Assembly (NCBI GenBank): GCA_934229535.1
Contig: CAKQDS010000046.1
Span: 1 to 9,197, forward strand
From: an uncultured Anaeroplasmataceae bacterium
GTDB taxonomy: Bacteria > Bacillota_I > Bacilli_A > Acholeplasmatales > Anaeroplasmataceae
Reading direction: 5' to 3'
DNA length: 9,197 nt
A program made the translations under genes and the position numbers. The notes under the pieces are model-generated. The model worked only from the letters and a program-made list of their open reading frames with translations, ran no database searches and was not told where the DNA came from. This document shows positions 1 to 5,977 of this stretch, one piece after another. Within the stretch, counting starts at the first letter, position 1. Each line of letters starts with the position of its first letter.

Positions 1-6
1 TTGCTC

Positions 7-26
7 ATTTCTTATCCTTAAGAAAT
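7..26 (-). other. 8-bp perfect hairpin near the left edge
   Basis: ATTTCTTA (7-14) and TAAGAAAT (19-26) are perfect inverted repeats around a 4-nt loop. On the minus strand the hairpin lies downstream of tRNA-Tyr and the boxA-like element. No T-run follows it in that direction, so it is not an intrinsic terminator. It could be part of an rRNA leader or processing stem, but it is A/T-rich and could be chance. Confidence 0.3.
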
Positions 27-60
27 TAATTGTTTTTTCGTTTGCGTTTGTCATTCTTTA

Positions 61-74
61 GTTTTCAAAGATCA
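61..74 (-). promoter_or_regulatory. boxA-like rRNA antitermination element
   Basis: Read on the minus strand the sequence is TGATCTTTGAAAAC, followed by TAAA. It closely resembles the TG-TCTTTGAAAACT element found in Firmicutes upstream of 16S and in 16S-23S spacers, where boxA RNA recruits NusB/NusE to prevent early termination. It begins 6 nt beyond the encoded CCA end of tRNA-Tyr, and no terminator separates the two. It implies that an rRNA gene follows just outside the window on the left. The motif match is seen directly; the rRNA gene is inferred. Confidence 0.6.
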
Positions 75-80
75 AATAAG

Positions 81-164
81 TGGTGGTTGGGGGCGGTTTC
101 GAACCACCGAACCCTAAGGAGCAGATTTACAGTCTGCCGCGTTTAGCCACTTCGCTACCCAACC
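81..164 (-). tRNA. tRNA-Tyr (anticodon GTA)
   Basis: A complete class II tRNA with 3' CCA encoded at 83-81. The acceptor stem is GGTTGGG (164-158) with CCCAACC (91-85), and the discriminator base is A. The D stem is GCG/CGC. The anticodon stem is GCAGA/TCTGC around loop CTGTAAA, with anticodon GTA at 130-128. There is a 12-nt variable region, and a T stem GGTGG/CCGCC with one T-G wobble around loop TTCGAAA. The long variable region, the GTA anticodon and the D-arm sequence typical of bacterial tRNA-Tyr agree. It has its own promoter (200-228) and is followed by a boxA-like element, so it may be co-transcribed with rRNA. Confidence 0.97.
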
Positions 165-175
165 ATCTATTTTAT

Positions 176-190
176 CGTGTTCCTCACACG
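176..190 (-). other. Small leader hairpin before tRNA-Tyr
   Basis: CGTGT (176-180) and ACACG (186-190) form a 5-bp stem with a 5-nt loop in the transcript leader between the predicted start site (about 193) and the tRNA 5' end (164). No T-run follows, so it is not a terminator. It may mark a 5' processing point. Weak evidence. Confidence 0.3.
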
Positions 191-199
191 TGCTTGATT

Positions 200-228
200 A
201 TTATATTACATTTCAAACTGAAAATCAA
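200..228 (-). promoter_or_regulatory. Sigma-A promoter of tRNA-Tyr
   Basis: On the minus strand the -35 is TTGATT (228-223), the spacer is exactly 17 bp and the -10 is a perfect TATAAT (205-200). Transcription should start near 193-195, possibly on the G at 193, leaving about 30 nt before the tRNA. A 7-bp inverted repeat, CTTGATT/AATCAAG, overlaps the -35 and the predicted start. The stretch 165-286 holds this promoter, a leader hairpin and A/T-rich sequence, and nothing else I recognise. Confidence 0.85.
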
Positions 229-286
229 GTACTTTTTTTAACTTTTTTCACTTTTTTAAAAAAATGTCATTTTTAGCTTAAATTAC

Positions 287-457
287 TTAATTTTGCTGCT
301 TAATTTTCTTATCTAACTCATAGCTAGGCATTAAGACAATTCTACCACAGCCCTCACACTTAAGCTTTAAATCAGCACCAACTCTTATTATTTTCCACTT
401 ATTAGAACCACATACATGATTTTTTTTAGTTATAACTATTTGATCTAATGCATACAT
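287..457 (-). CDS. DUF951 family small protein (YyzM-like)
   Basis: A 56-residue protein starting MYALDQIVITKKNHVCGSN and ending in TAA. The core HVCGSNKW, then IIRVGADLKLKCEGCGR, is the hallmark of the DUF951 family, whose members are 55-70 residues long. His14, Cys16, Cys34 and Cys37 could form a small zinc-ribbon-like metal site. This is inferred from the residue pattern; no biochemical function is known to me. Its ATG (457-455) overlaps the rsmG stop by one base (TAATG), so it is probably translationally coupled to rsmG. An AAAGGAG sequence lies 11 nt upstream, inside the end of rsmG. In Bacillus a DUF951 gene also lies in the origin-proximal region, upstream of ychF; here tRNA-Tyr follows instead. 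No GC-rich terminator is visible downstream. Confidence 0.92.
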   Translation of the reverse strand: MYALDQIVITKKNHVCGSNKWKIIRVGADLKLKCEGCGRIVLMPSYELDKKIKQQN

Positions 458-1149
458 TACAAAGGTCGCTCCTTTATTTGTTTAAATATACGGGGATATT
501 TTTTATTAGTTTCACTAATTTTATCGATAACCACAATTGTTCTATCACCCATATCATATGGTAGCTTCAATTCATCAATTTTTTCTATTTTTCCACCAAG
601 TAGTTTTATAGCATTTTTAGAATTATTAACCTCATCTATGGCATTACTACCCTTCATTGCAATAAAATGACCCTTAGTTTTTACAAGTGGCATACATAGC
701 TCACATAGCATCGGTAATGCTGCCACAGCTCTTGCACATACAACATCAAAGCTACTTCTTTTTTCTAAAGCATATTCCTCAGCACGATAATGAAGTGCAG
801 TAACATTGTTAAGCTTCAATTCTTTAACAAGATCATTCAAAAAGTTAATTCTTTTATTTAAAGCATCAATAATAGTCACCTTTATATTAGGATACATAAT
901 TGCTAAAGGTATAGATGGAAATCCAGCTCCACTACCAACATCACAGATATTCTCGTTTCCTATTAAATATTTACCTATAGTTAAGGAATCATAAAAATGC
1001 TTAATATAAACCTCATCATATTCTGTAATGGCTGTCAGATTCATAACTTCATTTTTAGCTATTAGAATTTCATAATATTTATTAAATTTATCAAGCTTCT
1101 CATCATCAAGCTCTAACCCTATTTTTTTTAATTCTAATTTAAAATTCAA
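457..1149 (-). CDS. rsmG: 16S rRNA (guanine-527-N7)-methyltransferase RsmG
   Basis: A 230-residue protein, close to the usual RsmG length. It transfers methyl from S-adenosylmethionine to N7 of G527 in 16S rRNA; in other bacteria, loss of the enzyme gives low-level streptomycin resistance. Visible signatures are the N-terminal MNLTAI...HFYDSL stretch (36-56), the Rossmann SAM motif DVGSGAGFP (70-78), the acidic IIDAL strand (93-97), the ARAVA motif (139-143) and the C-terminal basic KYPR...PL tail (217-230). The start is TTG at 1149-1147, supported by GGGAGGAG six nt upstream, and no better start is near. It begins 3 nt after the mnmG stop and its ribosome binding site lies in the last mnmG codons, so the two are one operon with coupled translation. 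The stop overlaps the next gene's ATG. Confidence 0.97.
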   Translation of the reverse strand: MNFKLELKKIGLELDDEKLDKFNKYYEILIAKNEVMNLTAITEYDEVYIKHFYDSLTIGKYLIGNENICDVGSGAGFPSIPLAIMYPNIKVTIIDALNKRINFLNDLVKELKLNNVTALHYRAEEYALEKRSSFDVVCARAVAALPMLCELCMPLVKTKGHFIAMKGSNAIDEVNNSKNAIKLLGGKIEKIDELKLPYDMGDRTIVVIDKISETNKKYPRIFKQIKERPL

Positions 1150-1152
1150 AGT

Positions 1153-3045
1153 TTACTCCTCCCTTTTATTGTTTAAGCTTTCAATATATACAACAAGAAC
1201 AGCAATATCAGCAGGATTTACACCACTAATTCTTGAAGCCTGACCGATAGTCTTAGGCATAACCTTAGCTAATTTTTCTCTAGCTTCAAGAGCAATATTA
1301 TCAATATGCTTATAATCAAGGCCTGATGGTATAAGCATTTCCTCATAGGTCTTCGCTTTATTTGCTTGAGCAAGTGCTTTATTAATATAGCCCTCATATT
1401 TAAGCTCAATTTCTACCTGCTCTAAAACATCATTTAAATCAGTTTTTATTTCTTCTTCTAATTTCTCTTTATTTTCAATAATTTTCAATACATCCTTATA
1501 GCTGATCTCTGGACGCTTAATTAAGGAAACAGCCTTAATACTTTCTGTTAATCTTGTTGACCCAATACTCTCTAAATAATCATTATTTTCATTATTTTTT
1601 CTAACTATCATTTCTTTAAAAAGTTCAATTGCTCTTTTAATGTCAGCTTTCTTTTGAATCAAATAATCATATTGCTCCTTAGAAATAGTATTTAAGGCAT
1701 AGCCATATTCTCTTAATCTTAAATCAGCATTATCATGTCTTAATAATAAACGATATTCAGCTCTTGATGTTAATAAACGATATGGCTCCTTGGTTCCCTT
1801 AGTAACCAAATCATCAATCATAACTCCTAAATAGGCTTCATCTCTTTTTAAAATAAGAGGCTTTTTACCTAGAACACTTAGTGAAGCATTGATACCTGCA
1901 ATTAGTCCTTGGCCTGCAGCTTCCTCATAACCAGATGTTCCATTGATTTGACCAGCAGTAAATAAATTTTTAACAAGCTTTGTTTCTAAAGAAGGCCATA
2001 AATTTAGAGGATTAATTGCATCATATTCAATAGCATAGGCATATCTAATCACAATAGCATTTTCTAGTCCTGGTAGCATATGAATCATTTTATCTTGAAC
2101 CTCAACACACATAGATGTTGAATATCCTTGAATATAGGTTTGATCTAGCTCCAAGCTTTCAGGTTCAAAAAAGATTTGATGACGATCCTTATCAGAAAAT
2201 CTAACAATTTTATCCTCAATTGAAGGACAATATCTTGGTCCTACACCTTCAGCAACTCCTCCATACATCGCACTTTCCTTTAGGTTAGCTAAAACGTATT
2301 TATGAATTTCTTTTGTAGTATAAGTTAAATAACATGGAACCTTAACCTTTAAAATAGGATCATACCCCTTATCAAAGCTAAATCTAGTTATTTCCTCATC
2401 ACCTGGTTCAAGCTTTGTTACTGCAAAATTGATACTATCGGTTTTAATTCTTGCAGGAGTACCAGTTTTAAGCCTTAAAACCTCAAAGCCAAGCTCACGA
2501 AGCTGATTACTAAGTCCTGAGGTTGTTCTTTGTTCATCTGGTCCTGATGAATGTGTAACATGTCCTCTTAAAATTCTACTTCTTAAATAGGTACCTGTAG
2601 TCATTACCACACTTTTTGATTCATATGAATCACCATTTTCTAAAACAATACCACAGGCTTTTCCATCTTTAATAATCAAATGATCAACATAAGCCTCTAA
2701 TAAAGTAAGATTCTTACGAGATTTTAATACCTTAAGCATTTCTCTAGGATATAATAATTTATCTATTTGATCTCTTAAAGCTTGAACTGCAGGTCCCTTT
2801 GATCTATTAAGCATTTTAGTTTGAATTTGACACATATCAGCAAGCTTACCCATCATACCACCAAGGGCATCTATTTCACGTACAACAATGCCCTTTGCAG
2901 GACCACCAATAGATGGATTACATGGCATTGAGCCCGTCATATTTAAATTACCAGTTACAAGCATAACCTTAAGTCCCATTTTTTCACTAATTAATGCTGC
3001 CTCACAGCCAGCATGACCAGCACCAATAACAATTACATCATACAT
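1153..3045 (-). CDS. mnmG: tRNA uridine-5-carboxymethylaminomethyl modification enzyme MnmG (GidA)
   Basis: FAD- and NADH-dependent enzyme that works with the GTPase MnmE to place (carboxymethyl)aminomethyl groups on C5 of wobble uridine 34 in certain tRNAs. Visible from Met1 of MYDVIVIGAG are the dinucleotide-binding GAGHAGCEAA near residues 8-17, CNPSIGGPAKG with the conserved Cys42, PRYCPSIED with the second conserved Cys (273), the FAD-site TAGQINGTSGYEEAAGQG near 363-380, LTSRAEYRLLLRHDNAD, and the C-terminal helical domain ending GQASRISGVNPADIAVL. The length of 630 residues is normal. The frame is open seven codons further, to an ATG at 3066, but AAGGTGATT (3060-3052) sits 6 nt before the ATG at 3045 and lies inside that extension, and family proteins begin at this point. 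I therefore prefer 3045. rsmG follows after 3 nt. mnmE is not in the window. Confidence 0.97.
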   Translation of the reverse strand: MYDVIVIGAGHAGCEAALISEKMGLKVMLVTGNLNMTGSMPCNPSIGGPAKGIVVREIDALGGMMGKLADMCQIQTKMLNRSKGPAVQALRDQIDKLLYPREMLKVLKSRKNLTLLEAYVDHLIIKDGKACGIVLENGDSYESKSVVMTTGTYLRSRILRGHVTHSSGPDEQRTTSGLSNQLRELGFEVLRLKTGTPARIKTDSINFAVTKLEPGDEEITRFSFDKGYDPILKVKVPCYLTYTTKEIHKYVLANLKESAMYGGVAEGVGPRYCPSIEDKIVRFSDKDRHQIFFEPESLELDQTYIQGYSTSMCVEVQDKMIHMLPGLENAIVIRYAYAIEYDAINPLNLWPSLETKLVKNLFTAGQINGTSGYEEAAGQGLIAGINASLSVLGKKPLILKRDEAYLGVMIDDLVTKGTKEPYRLLTSRAEYRLLLRHDNADLRLREYGYALNTISKEQYDYLIQKKADIKRAIELFKEMIVRKNNENNDYLESIGSTRLTESIKAVSLIKRPEISYKDVLKIIENKEKLEEEIKTDLNDVLEQVEIELKYEGYINKALAQANKAKTYEEMLIPSGLDYKHIDNIALEAREKLAKVMPKTIGQASRISGVNPADIAVLVVYIESLNNKREE

Positions 3046-3122
3046 AGTTTTAATCACCTTATTCATTTTATCACTTTTTATTTATAATAAAAACATTTTT
3101 TTCATAATTTTTCGTTTAATCT

Positions 3123-3151
3123 TTGCTATTGTATTAAATAAATGTTATAAT
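3123..3151 (+). promoter_or_regulatory. Sigma-A promoter of the GGDEF/EAL gene
   Basis: The -35 is TTGCTA (3123-3128), the spacer is 17 bp and the -10 is a perfect TATAAT (3146-3151). A TG one base upstream of the -10 makes it an extended -10. The start site should be near 3158, giving a leader of about 40 nt. The 151-bp gap between the divergent mnmG and GGDEF/EAL starts holds this promoter; I could not find an equally good one for mnmG on the other strand. Confidence 0.8.
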
Positions 3152-3162
3152 ATAGTATAAAG

Positions 3163-3172
3163 AAAACGTTTT
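3163..3172. promoter_or_regulatory. AAAACGTTTT palindrome, possible LacI/CcpA-type operator
   Basis: A perfect 10-bp palindrome with a central CG, placed a few bases after the predicted start site of the GGDEF/EAL gene. LacI-family repressors, including CcpA at its cre sites, bind palindromes of this kind with a central CG. The wider 14-mer AGAAAACGTTTTAT differs from an ideal symmetric cre at its outer bases. The position would suit a roadblock repressor. This rests on one motif and no regulator gene is in view. Confidence 0.35.
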
Positions 3173-3180
3173 ATTTTAAG

Positions 3181-3187
3181 AGAGGAG
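3181..3187 (+). promoter_or_regulatory. Ribosome binding site that fixes the GGDEF/EAL start
   Basis: AGAGGAG ends directly against an in-frame TTG at 3188, which leaves no spacing, but lies 9 nt before the ATG at 3197. The ATG is therefore the likely start, and the longer frame from TTG adds three spurious residues. Confidence 0.8.
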
Positions 3188-3196
3188 TTGAATATT

Positions 3197-5923
3197 ATGC
3201 CGTCGCAAACCAACGAAGAGCTTATAATCATAATAGAAAAACTATTAAGATTATACAGTGAGGTTTTATATGAATATGATGTAGCAACTAAAAAAATAAA
3301 TTTTATTGTAAAGGATGAACACGTTTTACAAAAAAACATAAACATTGATTCTTTATTAGATTTCATAGCTAAAACCTATGATTTAATGACTGCTGAAAAA
3401 GATAAAATTTTTGAAGCATTAGAAAAAATAAACCAAATTAACTCTTCTCATTTTTCTATAAATATCGATTGCTTAACTAATTCTGCAAATAAATGTAATT
3501 TAAATATAAAAGGTATTAATCGAAACGGTAAGGTTTTATGTGCTGTAAATAATACAAATGAGCCTTTAAATACTGATTCAGCACCAATTGAGGTAATGGA
3601 TAATTTAACAAAAACATTAAATGGTCCTTCAATTGTGTCAGCCATAAAAAAAGAATTTGATAATCCAACCTCTAATTTTATTTTAATTCAGGTTAACATT
3701 GATAATTTTAATGATATTAACGCTAATTATGGCTATAACTTTGGTGATATAATCCTTGTAGAGGTAGCATCAGAAATTAAAAAAGCAACCGCTAACAATG
3801 GTCTTGTTGGTCATTTAAATGGTGATAACTTTTTAGCTTTGATACATTGCAATACAGATTATGAAACAATTTGGAAAATTTGCTCAACATTAAAAAATGA
3901 AATTGCAAAAATCAGTGATTCTAATAGTAAAAACGTTCCAATTACCGCAACTGTTGCTTGTACAGTTTATCCAGATCATGGTACAACATTCGAAGATCAT
4001 ATGAACAAGTTAAATAGAGCTATGACTAGAGGTAAAAACAAAGGTAAGAATAAATTTATCATCTTCACAAACAAATGTACGGATATTGATTACAACTATA
4101 GTCATAAAAAAGATGATGCCCAGCAAAATGATAATAAGGACCCTCAGATGCGCGTCGTTTCTTCTATATTTGATATGATGAATCGTTATTTACCAATATC
4201 AAAAAATTTAATGGATTCAATTGATCTAGTAGGTTCCTTCTTTTTACCAGATAGAATTAATATCATCATATTAAATGAAAATCATAATGATATTGATAAA
4301 ATCATCAATTGGATTAACCCTGAATATCCAGAACTTAAACCAATAACCAAAACATCTATGGAAGCCATAACTCTATTTACTACTAGTGTAAATGGCGATG
4401 GATATTTTTTAACGACAAACGTTCCAAAGGATGAATCAAACTCTAAATATGAAAGCTTATATAAGGTATTAAGAAAATACGATGTAAAGGCAACCCTAAT
4501 TCATGAGCTACGTAACTCAAATAATGACTTAATTGGCACAATCCATTTTGAATATTGCCATTCTTATCATATTTGGCAATCAAATGAATTACATTATCTT
4601 ATTTTAATTTCTAAAATTTATGCATCTGCAATTAACAAATATTTAATGGACAAGCAATTAGAAAAGAAATTCTATACTGATGAATTAACAGGTCTATATA
4701 ACCAATCAAAATTCATTTCGACTTGTAATGAATTTTTAGTTGAAAACAAAAATCCATCTTCTCTTATTTTCTTTAATATTAGCCATTTTCAATATATTAA
4801 TGAACAATATGGCTTTGAGGAAGGCAATAAAATACTAATTCATTTTGCCGATTTATTAAGAAAAGAGCTTTCAAATGACTCTATATTTTGTCGTATAAGT
4901 GCTGATAAATTCCTAGCACTAGTAAAAACACAGGATAAAAAACAAATAACCGATATCTTCTATTCAATGGCAAGTCAGCTTCGTTTAGCAAAAAATGATA
5001 AATTTGTTAGAAAGGTAAGCCTAATCGGTGGCGTATATTTCATTAAAGAAAAAGAAACAATTTATCGAGCAATTGATTTAGCAAACCTAGCAGCTAGAAC
5101 TATATCTCAAAGTGAAAAATCAAATATTGTATTCTATGAAGAAAAATATCACGAAGAAATAACTCTTCAAAAAGATATTGAAGAGCATATGTTCGTAGCC
5201 CTTAAAAACTATGAATTTGTAATTTATTATCAACCAAAGGTAGATATTAAAACTGAACAAATCATCGGCGCAGAGGCTCTAACTAGATGGAATTTTAAAA
5301 ATGAACGTTTATTACAGCCTTATCAATTTATTGAGTTATTTGAAAAGAATGGCTTTATTGTTGAGCTTGACTTCTATGTATTTGAGGAAGTATGTAAGTT
5401 TATAGCAAAGCTTTTATTAGAAGGCAAAAAGGTTTATCCTATTTCTATAAATATGTCAAGGTATCAATTCAACTTCAATCAATATATTGAAAGAATTGAG
5501 GTAATTAGAAAAAAATACAATATATCACCTGAATATATTGAAATTGAAATAACCGAAGGACTAATGAGTAATACTGAAGTAATTGCTGATTTAATTAAGA
5601 GACTTCATGACATTGGCTACAAGGTATCAATGGATGATTTCGGCTCAGGATATTCAAATCTAGCATCCTTATCAAGTCTTGATTTTGATACAATAAAGCT
5701 AGATAAGGGCTTCTGCTCAGATTCTTATAATCCAAAGGAAAACATCATCATCTCAAATGTTATTAAAATGGCCTATGAGCTAAATATTAATATTTTGTGT
5801 GAAGGTGTTGAAACCAAATCCCAAGCCCAAAATCTTTATGATTTAGGCTGCAATCAGGCTCAAGGCTGGTTATATGACAAAGCCTTAGCCGAGAATGATT
5901 TTGTCAAAAAATATCTAAACTAA
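3197..5923 (+). CDS. Multidomain c-di-GMP phosphodiesterase: PAS-like, degenerate GGDEF, GAF, degenerate GGDEF, EAL
   Basis: A 908-residue protein with no signal peptide or membrane segment, so probably cytoplasmic. Residues about 15-120 look PAS-like. Residues about 135-293 are a GGDEF fold (VNIDNFNDIN, then GYNFGD) whose active site reads NGDNF (208-212): the catalytic Glu is Asn. Residues about 320-482 resemble a GAF domain. Residues about 490-648 are a second GGDEF fold, opening TDELTGLYNQ but with SADKF (568-572) at the active site and NIS for the metal-binding DxD-like segment, so it should be inactive. The EAL domain (about 658-905) keeps EAL (693-695), Asn752, Glu784 in EITE, Asp813-Asp814 in DDFGSGYS, Lys834, Glu869 and Glu872 in CEGVET, and Gln889. 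It should hydrolyse c-di-GMP to pGpG, with the other modules sensing ligands, perhaps GTP. It is transcribed alone, divergent from mnmG and convergent with the ABC genes. Confidence 0.93.
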   Translation: MPSQTNEELIIIIEKLLRLYSEVLYEYDVATKKINFIVKDEHVLQKNINIDSLLDFIAKTYDLMTAEKDKIFEALEKINQINSSHFSINIDCLTNSANKCNLNIKGINRNGKVLCAVNNTNEPLNTDSAPIEVMDNLTKTLNGPSIVSAIKKEFDNPTSNFILIQVNIDNFNDINANYGYNFGDIILVEVASEIKKATANNGLVGHLNGDNFLALIHCNTDYETIWKICSTLKNEIAKISDSNSKNVPITATVACTVYPDHGTTFEDHMNKLNRAMTRGKNKGKNKFIIFTNKCTDIDYNYSHKKDDAQQNDNKDPQMRVVSSIFDMMNRYLPISKNLMDSIDLVGSFFLPDRINIIILNENHNDIDKIINWINPEYPELKPITKTSMEAITLFTTSVNGDGYFLTTNVPKDESNSKYESLYKVLRKYDVKATLIHELRNSNNDLIGTIHFEYCHSYHIWQSNELHYLILISKIYASAINKYLMDKQLEKKFYTDELTGLYNQSKFISTCNEFLVENKNPSSLIFFNISHFQYINEQYGFEEGNKILIHFADLLRKELSNDSIFCRISADKFLALVKTQDKKQITDIFYSMASQLRLAKNDKFVRKVSLIGGVYFIKEKETIYRAIDLANLAARTISQSEKSNIVFYEEKYHEEITLQKDIEEHMFVALKNYEFVIYYQPKVDIKTEQIIGAEALTRWNFKNERLLQPYQFIELFEKNGFIVELDFYVFEEVCKFIAKLLLEGKKVYPISINMSRYQFNFNQYIERIEVIRKKYNISPEYIEIEITEGLMSNTEVIADLIKRLHDIGYKVSMDDFGSGYSNLASLSSLDFDTIKLDKGFCSDSYNPKENIIISNVIKMAYELNINILCEGVETKSQAQNLYDLGCNQAQGWLYDKALAENDFVKKYLN

Positions 5924-5924
5924 C

Positions 5925-5968
5925 AAAAAGACTTTATTTCAAAAAACACTGAAATAAAGCCTTTTTTT
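5925..5968. terminator. Bidirectional intrinsic terminator between convergent genes
   Basis: Arms 5930-5941 and 5950-5961 pair over 12 positions with one A-C mismatch (CTTTATTTCA/TGAAATAAAG is perfect) around an 8-nt loop. Seven T residues follow at 5962-5968 for the plus strand, and the AAAAA at 5925-5929 gives a U-tract on the minus strand. It starts one base after the GGDEF/EAL stop and lies just beyond the ABC gene stop at 5978, so it can end both transcripts. Confidence 0.88.
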
Positions 5969-5977
5969 ATTATTGAA

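Noticed and set aside
255..280. Possible terminator after the DUF951 gene
   Set aside because: On the minus strand AAAAA and TTTTT can pair around TGACA, but the stem has no G-C pairs and is too weak to call in such A/T-rich DNA.
806..994. 62-codon plus-strand open frame
   Set aside because: It lies wholly inside rsmG on the opposite strand, has no ribosome binding site and matches no family.
3067..3122. Promoter for mnmG
   Set aside because: TATAAA- and TATTAT-like sequences occur on the minus strand near 3085, but no -35 of acceptable quality lies 16-18 bp upstream. A promoter must exist in or near this gap, but I cannot place it.
3145..3366. 73-codon minus-strand open frame
   Set aside because: It overlaps the promoter and start of the GGDEF/EAL gene in antisense; its hydrophobic look comes from A/T-rich antisense codons.
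3448..3645. 65-codon minus-strand open frame
   Set aside because: Antisense shadow inside the well-supported GGDEF/EAL coding sequence.
3197..5923. Active diguanylate cyclase
   Set aside because: Both GGDEF signatures have lost essential residues (NGDNF and SADKF), so cyclase activity is unlikely.
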